Shown here in pieces: positions 16,789 to 25,382 of a stretch of DNA of 48,016 nucleotides. Positions within the stretch are counted from its first letter, which is position 1; each line of letters opens with the position of its first letter. Under the pieces are notes generated by a model. It searched no databases, had not been told where the DNA came from, and was given only the letters and a program-made list of their open reading frames with translations. The position numbers and the translations under genes were made by a program. The stretch is from Candidatus Martarchaeota archaeon (lineage in GTDB: Archaea; Micrarchaeota; Micrarchaeia; Micrarchaeales; Micrarchaeaceae), in assembly GCA_023473425.1 (NCBI GenBank), contig JAMCYG010000003.1:1-48016 (forward strand), in the 5' to 3' direction.

Positions 16789-17619
16789 TCACCCTTGCGT
16801 ATCGAAACTCTGCGCCATCTCGCCGTAATGCGACGGGAGCGCAAAGTTGTATTTGAACAGATAGTAGAGCTCGCGCCCGGCTATCCTGTTTATCGAAAGA
16901 TCCATTGAGCTGAATGCCACTTTTATCTGGTCCACCTGGTAGCCGAGGCTGTCAAGCGCCTCCTTCTCGCTGATCCCTATCGCACTGGTCTCTAGGTACA
17001 TCAGTGCCGCTATCGGCCTCTCGCCCTGAGATATCCTGTCTATCTTGGCCTGTATGGTATTTATCTTCCTTTGTATATCAGTGACAGCCACTTCGGGATT
17101 GCTGCCTTGCATGGCCCTAGCCAGTTGGAACTCCTGGTAGCTCCTCCTGCCTTCGAGGTCATCCCTAACTTTCTGCACGTCAAGGCCTGACGCCAGCACG
17201 TGAAACTTCATCGGGAAGCCTATGTTGGACACTATGCGCTCCCAGTTCTCCGGTGCCGATATCATCTTGTACTCGTCGTCCTGTTCCGCGCTCTCTATCT
17301 TGAAAGTGTATGAGTACATGTTTGCAGTGAGATATCCTGTAGCGTAGTAGAGCCCGTTGACCTCTTTGACAATTGCGTTCTGCTGCTTCGGTATCTTGTA
17401 GCCGGCAGACGGCTGGAAGCTGACGCCGAGAAGCGAAGTGAATGCGGGAAATATAACGAAATCGGCCCAGTTCATGCCGACTATCAGAAGCACGGTGAGC
17501 AGCGTAAGTGCTATCGCTATCAGCGAGTATATGCCACCTCCGAAGTCGCCAAGCAGGACGAACACCATGATAGGCACCATCAGCGAGAACAAAAGGTATA
17601 TCGCTCCATCCCTGTCCAT
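16789..17619 (-). CDS. VirB3/VirB4 N-domain-like membrane protein 2
   Basis: This 276-residue protein starts with two close membrane helices (about 7-27 and 29-50), as in VirB3/PrgI proteins, followed by a cytosolic domain of about 220 residues. The domain begins VNGLYYATGYLTANMYSYTF, has a strand FPMKFHVLASGLDV, a long helical region with EGRRSYQEFQLARAM, and ends with a helix and strand around GRELYYLFKYNFALPS. This order resembles the N-terminal domain of VirB4-type ATPases, which sits before the motor domain. The gene lies between its apparent paralogue (stop two bases before this start) and the ATPase. The assignment rests on layout and fold-level pattern rather than on strong sequence identity. 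Confidence 0.5.
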   Translation of the reverse strand: MDRDGAIYLLFSLMVPIMVFVLLGDFGGGIYSLIAIALTLLTVLLIVGMNWADFVIFPAFTSLLGVSFQPSAGYKIPKQQNAIVKEVNGLYYATGYLTANMYSYTFKIESAEQDDEYKMISAPENWERIVSNIGFPMKFHVLASGLDVQKVRDDLEGRRSYQEFQLARAMQGSNPEVAVTDIQRKINTIQAKIDRISQGERPIAALMYLETSAIGISEKEALDSLGYQVDQIKVAFSSMDLSINRIAGRELYYLFKYNFALPSHYGEMAQSFDTQG

Positions 17620-17620
17620 G

Positions 17621-18454
17621 TCATATGACCTCTTCCTGTATATCCTTGTTTATCTTCTCGTGCATTGTTGACACCGGTATTAGGTACTCAGGCTCTACGA
17701 GCTTTAGAAGCTCGGTGCCGGTGACTATGCTCGGGGAGACGCCGAATGTCGCGCCTATCGCGGCCATAAGCTCCTTTGCCTTTTGCTGCGCAAGGCTCGA
17801 CGCCTCGAATTCCTTCATGCCTGATGCAGACACGCATGCATAGGAGAACAGCTCATATGAAGTTACTGAACCGATGTTGTCCATCATGCCTCTCCACATC
17901 GAGCTCTTGCCCTTCGCCCTCTCAACCTCGCTCTGCTTTGCGTTCGACTGCACGAGCCGGGCTTCCTCGGTCTCGGCGTCGTTCTGCGCCGCTCTTATAG
18001 TCTGTATAGCGGCGTCCTTGTTCATAACATAAAGTTGTGTAGTGAATCTGGTTGGGTCCTTTGCTGTGCTCACAAGCCTGCTGACCTGGTTCACGAAGTT
18101 GAGCTTCTGCTCGTCGCTCATCTCCGTAGCAGAGCTGTACACGGGTATGCTCACATATACAGTAGATACGAACGTCTCATTCTCCTTCCTCATTATGGAA
18201 TCAGATGATGGCGAGAGCCAGTATGCATTCTCCTTGCTCAGTATGACAGGCTTCTTCCTCTGCTTTATCATCGGCCCCAGCAAGTACGAATAATACCTTG
18301 ATGTAAAAGCCAGGAAGTCAAGCGCAAGCCCTACGAGCAGCAGTACGGCCTTACCATATCCCGGCACAAGCGATATCGGGAGCATAGCCGCGATCCCTAC
18401 TACTACCGCTGACGCGATGAGCAGCGAAACGAATGTTACGGCTTTCTGGTTCAT
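17621..18454 (-). CDS. VirB3/VirB4 N-domain-like membrane protein 1
   Basis: Like the next gene's product, this 277-residue protein has two N-terminal membrane helices (about 6-28 and 34-56), then a cytosolic domain with a strand FVSTVYVSIPVY, a long helical arm rich in Glu, Gln, Lys and Ala (about 150-190), and an ending with TGTELLKLVEPEYLIP. I chose the ATG at 18454; a TTG lies two codons earlier. A TATA-like sequence on the reverse strand at 18489-18497 lies about 33 bases upstream, so the second half of the cluster may have its own promoter. It probably serves with the following protein as the membrane platform for the ATPase. Confidence 0.5.
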   Translation of the reverse strand: MNQKAVTFVSLLIASAVVVGIAAMLPISLVPGYGKAVLLLVGLALDFLAFTSRYYSYLLGPMIKQRKKPVILSKENAYWLSPSSDSIMRKENETFVSTVYVSIPVYSSATEMSDEQKLNFVNQVSRLVSTAKDPTRFTTQLYVMNKDAAIQTIRAAQNDAETEEARLVQSNAKQSEVERAKGKSSMWRGMMDNIGSVTSYELFSYACVSASGMKEFEASSLAQQKAKELMAAIGATFGVSPSIVTGTELLKLVEPEYLIPVSTMHEKINKDIQEEVI

Positions 18455-18485
18455 CTGCAAGACCGAAGATGTGTGTTCTCATTAA

Positions 18486-18500
18486 AAGTTTTTATACCAT
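18486..18500 (-). promoter_or_regulatory. Internal TATA-like promoter in transfer cluster
   Basis: Reading leftward, this gives ggtataaaaac in the only sizeable gap between the array of six membrane proteins and the platform/ATPase genes. Its centre is about 33 bases from the ATG at 18454, as expected for a short-leader archaeal transcript. It would allow the energising module to be expressed apart from the channel proteins. Confidence 0.45.
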
Positions 18501-18515
18501 TCTTTTTGAGCACGC

Positions 18516-20315
18516 TCATATGAATCCCCTCGCCCTTCCTATTCCGTAGCTCGCGCCGCCTATAATCTGCGATACCTGCACTATGAACAAGTATGTCACG
18601 GCGATTATTAACGACGGATAGAACAGTATGAGCAGCCAATACGACCCCATTGCGCTCTCGACACCAGAAAGCGTTGTTGCAAGAGGGCTTGTGGGAGTGA
18701 GAGCATTTATCTGCGAGCCGGTGCCTGAGCCGAACTGGTTCAGCGTAGCAGAGAGTATGCTGAGCTGGGTGCCGAGCTGCGGAGCGGTGAAGTAGTACGC
18801 CAGCGCGAAGAGCGTCGGCATAACAAGATAGAAGCCCATAGCCATTGCCATGAGTATGCCGCCCAGGGCTCTTGTCGGCAGCAACGCCCTGAATATGACT
18901 CCAGGCACTAGGAATACAGGGATGGCAGCTATGGCGAAGAAGGCTATCAGGAAATACTCGGCGTAAAGGAGCGCTGCCGCGTCGGTGAGCATGCTTGCCA
19001 GCACCTGCGACGGCTCAAGCAGGAATATGCCCACTGCTGCGCTGAAGGGCGAGCGTACGGCGCTATTAGTAAGCTTTAGTATCTTGCCGGCTGCACCTCC
19101 GATGCCGCTGCTGCCCCCTATCGTCTCTATGTTGGTAGACATGGAAACGTAGAATGCTGCTGGAGCGTATATTGAAAATATGTTGCTGTAAATGCTTTGG
19201 GTGGAGCTTATAGTGGAATTTATCAGGTGGAATGCCGTAGCATACGGGTTTATCGGCCCGACCAGAGATCCAGGAAATAGGCCGAACATGACCGCACTGA
19301 TATAAAGGAAAACAAGCACAGTTATGGCGCTTGCAGTTGCCTCGAGGAATTCTCCCATGCCGAAGTTCCTGAGCGAGTCGCTCTTCGCGGCTATTCCCAC
19401 CATTATTATTAGGGCCGCTATGACAAACGCGAGCAGCACAGCCACTAGCGCAAGCGGCAGGTACTTAGACCACACCTGAGCAGTATAGTAATTTATGGGG
19501 CAGTACCAGTTCTCATTGGAGGTTATGATTGTAGCCAGGTTGGAAGGAAGGTAACCGCAACTGCCTGCAGCTACTGGCGGAGGCGTGGTCTTGCCGGAGC
19601 TGTTGGTTTGGCACGTGCCAGTCGCATACCCGCTGCTTGGATTGGTTCCTATGGTGCATAAGCTGCCGATGTATAGTGGGCTGGAGCCGCTGGCACATGT
19701 GTATCCGGAAGGGCAGGAGCTATATCCACAGTAGCCGTCCGGCGCCCCGACCAGGCAGCCCTGCGGCTGGAACTTGACCGGCTTCGAGATATTGGCGCCG
19801 TCGACAAGCAAGGAGCCTGAAGAATTCGCGGCCACGTACACCCCGGAGCGGTTGATGGAATACTGGTATGAGCCGTCGTACTCTGAGAATTTTATTGCAG
19901 TGCCATCGGAAGACTTGTCCACCCCGTTCAGTACTACCGACCATGTAGTGCCGTTTGGAAGGCCTGTCTCCGAAAATGTGATATTGTATTTGGTCGTGCC
20001 AGGATTGATATGGCTGTAAACGCAGGCATAGCAGCCGTTTGTCCCCCTCTCACAGATGCCTGCCGACTTTGATGGGCCCGCTGGGCACGAACCATAGTAG
20101 CCGCAGGTGTAGCCGCAGGTCTTATTGAGTATCGGGCGGATGTTAGGAGTCACAGGCAGCGTCGCGTTCATTGCAGAGGGCGAGAGCGTCGCTGTCTGCG
20201 CATGGGCAACAGGCACGGATGAGATGTATATGCTTGTTAAAGCAAATGCGGCGGCTGCCATGAGCGCGAAGAGCGCGACCTTCTCTGCGGGCGTTGCGCC
20301 GCGGATGCCTTTCAT
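18516..20315 (-). CDS. VirB6/TrbL-like polytopic protein F with large extracellular head
   Basis: This 599-residue protein starts with a signal-like helix. An extracellular head of about 250 residues follows. It contains a beta-sandwich unit of the archaeal surface-protein type opening NITFSETGLPNGTTWSV, flanked by two cysteine-rich segments (CGYTCGYYGSCPAG and CGYSSCPSGYTCASG patterns). A membrane region of about six helices follows. It carries the features shared by the five upstream paralogues: a short loop with Glu after the first core helix (GMGEFLEAT) and the signature FRALLPTRALGGILMA, then GFYLVMP. It is the last of six tandem paralogues, and the head is unique to it. The head may contact a partner cell or the pilus, which is inference. 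Confidence 0.62.
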   Translation of the reverse strand: MKGIRGATPAEKVALFALMAAAAFALTSIYISSVPVAHAQTATLSPSAMNATLPVTPNIRPILNKTCGYTCGYYGSCPAGPSKSAGICERGTNGCYACVYSHINPGTTKYNITFSETGLPNGTTWSVVLNGVDKSSDGTAIKFSEYDGSYQYSINRSGVYVAANSSGSLLVDGANISKPVKFQPQGCLVGAPDGYCGYSSCPSGYTCASGSSPLYIGSLCTIGTNPSSGYATGTCQTNSSGKTTPPPVAAGSCGYLPSNLATIITSNENWYCPINYYTAQVWSKYLPLALVAVLLAFVIAALIIMVGIAAKSDSLRNFGMGEFLEATASAITVLVFLYISAVMFGLFPGSLVGPINPYATAFHLINSTISSTQSIYSNIFSIYAPAAFYVSMSTNIETIGGSSGIGGAAGKILKLTNSAVRSPFSAAVGIFLLEPSQVLASMLTDAAALLYAEYFLIAFFAIAAIPVFLVPGVIFRALLPTRALGGILMAMAMGFYLVMPTLFALAYYFTAPQLGTQLSILSATLNQFGSGTGSQINALTPTSPLATTLSGVESAMGSYWLLILFYPSLIIAVTYLFIVQVSQIIGGASYGIGRARGFI

Positions 20316-20323
20316 ACTATCAC

Positions 20324-21367
20324 CTACACGACTGTGCTCAATAATGCCATGAAGCTGACCCTCTCGCCTATGGCACTAGAGAAGTCAGTTATGAACGCTT
20401 CCAGTATTGTAAAATTAAGGAAAGGTATGAATGTAAGCCCTGCTATTATATATCCAAGGCCTGCCGCAAAGGCGAGGCCTGCCGCGCCCGTAGGATCAAA
20501 TACAAATCCCAGCGTCGCGCCGGCAAGTGCGCCGGCAGTTCCAAGGAAAGACAACGGCGAAAGCGAGGCATCGATATAACCGTATGTCAGGCTTGTTATG
20601 AGCGGATAGACGAGGCCCAGGCCAAGTCCGAAAGCGATCATAGCTCCGCCGAATCTTCTCGAGAATCCCAGCGTCCTGGCTATCAGGCCGAGCACCAGGA
20701 AGAACGCGAGAAAGAGCAGCGAGCCCGACAGCAGCACGGTCTGCACCTGATTTAGCAGCAGCATAGTTATTATTCCAACGAACAGTATTCCGACCATTGA
20801 CTCGAAGTCCCTGGGCAGTATGTCGGTATTCGCGCTCGCGCTTATGTTGTACATGTTAGGCACAGAGAGTTTGAAGGCGAGGTTCGGATCTGCGGAGCCA
20901 ATCACAGTAGCCGCATAGTATGTAGTTATGAAGTAGTCGCCGGCGTTGCTGTTAAAGTACGCAAGGTCGCATGCAGATATGGCATATATGTCTGAGGCAG
21001 AGGAGCACGCGCTCGTCGGCAGCAAGCCCGCAGAGCTGTAAGCATGGCTGACTTTCAGCATGAACAGTGAAGAGAGCGCTACGAATATTAGTATCATCAC
21101 CAGCGAAAGCAGCGCCTCGTAAATCTGCATCCTGGACCAGCTTCTTGCCGTAGGGCTGCCGACAAGATAGCCTATCATATACACGAGGCCTGCAACCCCG
21201 AATACAAGCAGCACTGCTGCGAATGCGACTGGAAGCCATGATGCAGCGTTGAATGGGAGAGACTGCAGCAGCACAGGCTGCATAGTCAGGAATGCAGGAT
21301 GGGAAAGGCCAATGCTGGCGGTGTGCAACCCCGAACCAGGCATCACAAAATTTTGCATCTGCAGCAT
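20324..21367 (-). CDS. VirB6/TrbL-like polytopic protein E
   Basis: This 347-residue protein has about seven membrane helices and little soluble part, and is the most compact of the six paralogues. The first core helix ends with a loop holding SRMQIYEALLS, and the shared signature reads ARTLGFSRRFGGAMIAF, then GLGLVYP. The extracellular loop between them (about 110-190) contains two cysteines (TSACSSASD and ISACDLAY) that could form a disulfide. A GGTGG ribosome binding site precedes the ATG, and the next gene starts eight bases after the stop. VirB6 and TrbL form the inner-membrane channel of type IV systems, and CedA is the archaeal counterpart. The match is by topology and motif order. Confidence 0.6.
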   Translation of the reverse strand: MLQMQNFVMPGSGLHTASIGLSHPAFLTMQPVLLQSLPFNAASWLPVAFAAVLLVFGVAGLVYMIGYLVGSPTARSWSRMQIYEALLSLVMILIFVALSSLFMLKVSHAYSSAGLLPTSACSSASDIYAISACDLAYFNSNAGDYFITTYYAATVIGSADPNLAFKLSVPNMYNISASANTDILPRDFESMVGILFVGIITMLLLNQVQTVLLSGSLLFLAFFLVLGLIARTLGFSRRFGGAMIAFGLGLGLVYPLITSLTYGYIDASLSPLSFLGTAGALAGATLGFVFDPTGAAGLAFAAGLGYIIAGLTFIPFLNFTILEAFITDFSSAIGERVSFMALLSTVV

Positions 21368-21374
21368 GCCACCA

Positions 21375-22517
21375 CTATATGAGCTTCTTGAAGGCAGAGG
21401 TTCCGCTCAGGCTCTGCGCGCCGAGGTAATCTCCCATTATCTCGGCAAAGTCCAGCGATACTATAAACGATATGAACACGTCAAACAAGATAAATGCTAC
21501 TGGAGATATGACACTGGATATCGTCCCGTTTATTATGCCTTTGGAGAAGGTGCTGATAGCACTCTCAATATAATTCACAAAGAACGACCCTATGTTGTAC
21601 AGCGCAGAAAGAGTTACTCCGCTTGGCCCATAGTTATTGAAGAAACCGTTGACTGCGAACGGCTGCGTCAATGTCACTGGCGCTTCCGTGCATATGCTGC
21701 TGCCTGTGCACAGCATGGCGTGCAGCAGCAGCGGGAACACTATGTAAAGGCCGAGGAAAATTCCAAGGAAAGCCCCGCCCGCGGCCCTGGTCCATGGAAG
21801 CGCCCTGAGCACCAGCCCAAGGTAGAAGAATAATGGGAAGAGCCCGTATATTATGCCAAGTATTACAGGCACAGCTATCATTATGCCGACCATGCCCCCG
21901 GCTATGGAGAACATGTTGTTGATTGGTGTCATGACTGCGACGATGCCCTGATACGGCGTTGTCTGAATCCCGAAGCCGTTTGGCGAATACTGTATGGTAA
22001 TCGAGGCTATGAAGTTTAGGACGTCCTGATAGCTGCCTATGCTTACGAGCGCAGGCGCCGATGTGTACAGTGCAGTTATAGACAGAGCGTTGCAGTCTTG
22101 GTAGAATATGTTGGAGCTTATACCGCTTAGTGTTGCGGCATAGCCTGTGTTGAGCGATCCGTCGGCTGACAGCGTACCGATGAACACCACTGCTATTATC
22201 ACAGTTATTGCTATCTCTCCTATTTCATTCCTCATGAACCTTTTCAGGGTTTGTATATCGAAGCCGTACCCTATAGCGGCAACAAGCCCTATGACGGATA
22301 TCATCGCAAGCAGCACTATCAGCGTTATGTTGATTATGCTCGATATACCAAACTGGGTCGGCTGCTGTATGACAGTATTGCAGAAGCCGTTCGGTCCGTT
22401 GCTAGGAGTGGATGCCGATGCAGTGCCTGGGACTGCAGCAATTGCGAGGACAGCTGCAGCTATGACTAACGCAAAAATGGCCATGGGCCTGCGCTTCACC
22501 ACTTTTCCTACAGCCAT
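21375..22517 (-). CDS. VirB6/TrbL-like polytopic protein D
   Basis: This 380-residue protein begins with a signal-like helix, and I chose the ATG at 22517, preceded by AGGTG. An earlier GTG at 22526 is possible. It has about seven membrane helices. The Glu-bearing loop is RFMRNEIGEIAIT, and the shared signature is LRALPWTRAAGGAFLGI, then GLYIVFP. Extracellular cysteines are scattered (NGFCN, YQDCN, LCTGSSICTEA). Spacing to both neighbours is short (13 bases upstream, seven downstream), so it is in the same transcript. It probably forms part of a hetero-oligomeric membrane channel with its paralogues. Confidence 0.6.
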   Translation of the reverse strand: MAVGKVVKRRPMAIFALVIAAAVLAIAAVPGTASASTPSNGPNGFCNTVIQQPTQFGISSIINITLIVLLAMISVIGLVAAIGYGFDIQTLKRFMRNEIGEIAITVIIAVVFIGTLSADGSLNTGYAATLSGISSNIFYQDCNALSITALYTSAPALVSIGSYQDVLNFIASITIQYSPNGFGIQTTPYQGIVAVMTPINNMFSIAGGMVGIMIAVPVILGIIYGLFPLFFYLGLVLRALPWTRAAGGAFLGIFLGLYIVFPLLLHAMLCTGSSICTEAPVTLTQPFAVNGFFNNYGPSGVTLSALYNIGSFFVNYIESAISTFSKGIINGTISSVISPVAFILFDVFISFIVSLDFAEIMGDYLGAQSLSGTSAFKKLI

Positions 22518-22530
22518 GCTGCACACCTTT

Positions 22531-23949
22531 TCATATGAACTTCCCCAGGCCTGCGAGGCTCGTATCGCCTCCCATGAGCCCTGACAGACCTATTATTGCA
22601 CTGAGCGTTATTATTATGTTGATTATCGGAAGAAAGTATGCAGTCACTCCAGATATGCCGTACGCCTCAGCCACCTTAAACACCAACGCTGAAGCCTCGC
22701 TGGGCTTGCATGCGTTGCCATTAGGAGGGATGGAACCGCCGGGATTGGACGGATAGGGCAGCGGGAAGCTCGGCGCTGACGACACGAATGCACCGAAGGA
22801 GCCGGCTATGCCAGAGTAGACGCTGGAGAACGGCACCAGTAGCCATCCGGCGTCGGTCTCTTCCATTGTTGTTATCGGGTTAGAGCCGGTGATGTAGCAG
22901 CCGTTCCCGTTGTCGTTCAAGACATCGCTCATTTTAGGCTGCACGAAGAAGTTAAGGGTGTAAGGGCCACCAGACAGCGGAAGGTTTGTTATTGAATTGA
23001 ACCCATATGTAGAATTGTAGCCGGACGAGACTCCATTGCCTAGGGAGAGGTATTCTATGGAGAACACCGTCGGGTATATGATTATAGCGCCTATGGCTAC
23101 GGCTATGAGTAAGCCGCCTATCCTTCTAGTGAAGAACGTAGCCCTAAGGAGCAGTCCGGCGAACAGCAGCCATGGCCATGCATATAGGAATACCTGAATC
23201 ATCACGAGCTGGGCCACGAACGACTCTATGGCTGTGCTGAACAACACTATCAACTGGTTGGCGCTGCTGTAGATCAGCCTATATCCTGCGTATGGCTTGG
23301 CCGAGAAGGTGAACATGAAGAATGGCGGTCCCGGAGTGAGAGGAGTGGCACATTGCACTACTGTGCCCACACACCACGCCATCGACGGGGCGAGCTTTTC
23401 CAGGAATCCCAGATAAGCGTCAAAGACGAAGAGGCTGTTCAGGTTCTGGACAGACTGGTTAGTGAGGTTCGCTATCACCACGCCTGAAGCTGCGAGCGGA
23501 TAGTCGGCCTGCTGTGTTACAGTGGAGTGCTTGGAGACTATATCGCATATGCCGTTGTTCGTCTGCGTTTCGAGCACAGACCCTTTGCTATTATTGAGAA
23601 GCGATAGCATCGAATTGCTCTCGAGATTGGTGCACATGCTTGACATAGTAGTATGGTTCATCAGAGTGGTCGCATCCAGCGACTGATAGAACACAGACGA
23701 GAAAGTCAGTACGGTGAAGAGCACGATGAAGGCTATCACCGCAGTGCCGAACGCCTGGTAGAGCTCCCCGACTGCCGATTTCTTGACGCTGTTGTTCTGC
23801 AGCACTACGCCTATCGCGTACCAGAGGCCAACGATTCCGATGTCGAGCGCGATAGCTAGGAAGACGAGAGGGAGCAGGTCGGACCTTACGCTGCTGAAGC
23901 TGGACAGCAGCGGAAACAGGCTTCCGACCAAGGCAACAGCACCACTCAT
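22531..23949 (-). CDS. VirB6/TrbL-like polytopic protein C
   Basis: This 472-residue protein has the largest loops of the compact paralogues. The N-terminal helix is followed by the Glu loop VKKSAVGELYQAF (Glu62). A long extracellular part of about 140 residues, with several cysteines, comes before the shared signature LRATFFTRRIGGLLIAV, then GAIIIYP. A second extracellular loop of about 130 residues is rich in Asn, Pro, Ser and Gly and has two cysteines (GNGCYIT and GNACKPS). A final membrane helix ends the protein. No function beyond a channel-type membrane component can be stated from sequence. Confidence 0.6.
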   Translation of the reverse strand: MSGAVALVGSLFPLLSSFSSVRSDLLPLVFLAIALDIGIVGLWYAIGVVLQNNSVKKSAVGELYQAFGTAVIAFIVLFTVLTFSSVFYQSLDATTLMNHTTMSSMCTNLESNSMLSLLNNSKGSVLETQTNNGICDIVSKHSTVTQQADYPLAASGVVIANLTNQSVQNLNSLFVFDAYLGFLEKLAPSMAWCVGTVVQCATPLTPGPPFFMFTFSAKPYAGYRLIYSSANQLIVLFSTAIESFVAQLVMIQVFLYAWPWLLFAGLLLRATFFTRRIGGLLIAVAIGAIIIYPTVFSIEYLSLGNGVSSGYNSTYGFNSITNLPLSGGPYTLNFFVQPKMSDVLNDNGNGCYITGSNPITTMEETDAGWLLVPFSSVYSGIAGSFGAFVSSAPSFPLPYPSNPGGSIPPNGNACKPSEASALVFKVAEAYGISGVTAYFLPIINIIITLSAIIGLSGLMGGDTSLAGLGKFI

Positions 23950-23996
23950 TTAATCATCCGTTCATTCGATATTCATACACACTTCGCTCTCATCTC

Positions 23997-25382
23997 TCAT
24001 ATAGAACCCCAGAAGCTTGAAGCTCCGACTATGCCGTTGTTCAGCGCCTTCGTGAAGCTCATTGCGAAACCTATCGTCACCGCGAAGTTGAGCGCGAACA
24101 GCATTATTGCAGTAAATATGTACTGTGACATTGTCTTTACAAGGCTCAATGTAGTGTATGGCGCAGTGAATATTATTGTTATAGATTTGAAGCCTGCCAG
24201 CTGCGTGTAGAGGTAAAGCGGAGAGAGCGGGCTGCTGAGGCTCGTAGGCACCGAGACGCTTGAGTTGACCGAACCAGAGGCGTAGCTTGATATTCCGCCA
24301 AAGTATGAGCTTGGACTGATGGACAGCAGGTTGTACGAGCTGCCGATGTACTGGTAGTTAGGATTGCATGACGCTAGCGATGAGGATGTGCAAGGCGTGA
24401 ATATCCAGTGTATCACGTAGCTGTCGAAGGCTATTGTTAGCGGGTATATGAGATATGCAGCTATCGCTATCGCTATGAATACGTTAGCGGCGCTTCTCAA
24501 TCCATTACCGCCGTAGCCTGCATATGCGATTGACCTGAGCACAAGGGCTACGGGCAACAGGACTGTGAATGCGGTATACCTTATGAATGGTATGAGAATG
24601 TACTGCAGCATCAGCGTGCCAAGCGATGTTATCAGCAGTGTCGAGAACACAATAAGGTACTCATCCGCGAGTAGCGCAAGTGGTATGGATGGGTCGAAGT
24701 CAGGGCTTATGGTTACGAGCTTCCCGCTTGTGGAGAGCGCGAGGGACTGCAGCTTCTGGACGATCTTGCCGCCGCTCTCCGAGGCGTATTCCCCGATTGC
24801 AGTAATTATCCTGGAAGATAAGGAGAGCGACACAGAGTCCGAATACACCTGCGACAGCAGGCTGAGCCCGGTGTTGAACGTGAGGTTGCCCACGTAATAG
24901 TCTGCATAAGTGAATGGGTCCATGCTCTGCCCCGTGAGCTTTGTGCTGAGGTTGCTCACAGTGCTGCATGCAAATGTGGTGAAAGAGAGCAGTACTAGTA
25001 TAATAATTATGCTCAGGAATAGCTGCGAGATTTCAGTCTTGCTCATCTCTGATACTCTGGAGCTAACGGAGCGCGGCAGCAGCTTAGAGAGCACGTATAC
25101 TATTGATGTTATGAGCAGACCCACTATGACTACGAGGAAGTTTATGCTGAGCCAGCTATTTGTATAGTCGCTTGCGCCGTACAGTGCGCATGTTGGAGGG
25201 GCGACATAGGACGACCCGCTGAAGGATATGCTCTGGCTCTGCGCCGCTGCGGGGTACACGTGCGCGAGCAATGATGCAACAATCAGCACAATTGCAACGG
25301 CTGCAAGTGCTATGGTGAAGTAGCGCCCGTTTCTGCCTTTGGCGCCGTCACTGTGTAAGTGCGTATCGCTCATATCAATCAT
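23997..25382 (-). CDS. VirB6/TrbL-like polytopic protein B
   Basis: This 461-residue protein is the most divergent of the six. The N-terminal signal-like helix (about 21-43) is followed by the loop with SEMSKTEISQLF (Glu117). The shared signature is stretched: LRSIAYAGYGGNGLRSAANV, then AAYLIYP. An extracellular loop before the last helices contains the pair CTSSSLASC. The start codon overlaps the stop of the upstream gene (ATGA), which implies coupled translation. A second in-frame ATG is three codons on. It belongs to the same transcript as the neighbouring paralogues. Confidence 0.58.
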   Translation of the reverse strand: MIDMSDTHLHSDGAKGRNGRYFTIALAAVAIVLIVASLLAHVYPAAAQSQSISFSGSSYVAPPTCALYGASDYTNSWLSINFLVVIVGLLITSIVYVLSKLLPRSVSSRVSEMSKTEISQLFLSIIIILVLLSFTTFACSTVSNLSTKLTGQSMDPFTYADYYVGNLTFNTGLSLLSQVYSDSVSLSLSSRIITAIGEYASESGGKIVQKLQSLALSTSGKLVTISPDFDPSIPLALLADEYLIVFSTLLITSLGTLMLQYILIPFIRYTAFTVLLPVALVLRSIAYAGYGGNGLRSAANVFIAIAIAAYLIYPLTIAFDSYVIHWIFTPCTSSSLASCNPNYQYIGSSYNLLSISPSSYFGGISSYASGSVNSSVSVPTSLSSPLSPLYLYTQLAGFKSITIIFTAPYTTLSLVKTMSQYIFTAIMLFALNFAVTIGFAMSFTKALNNGIVGASSFWGSI

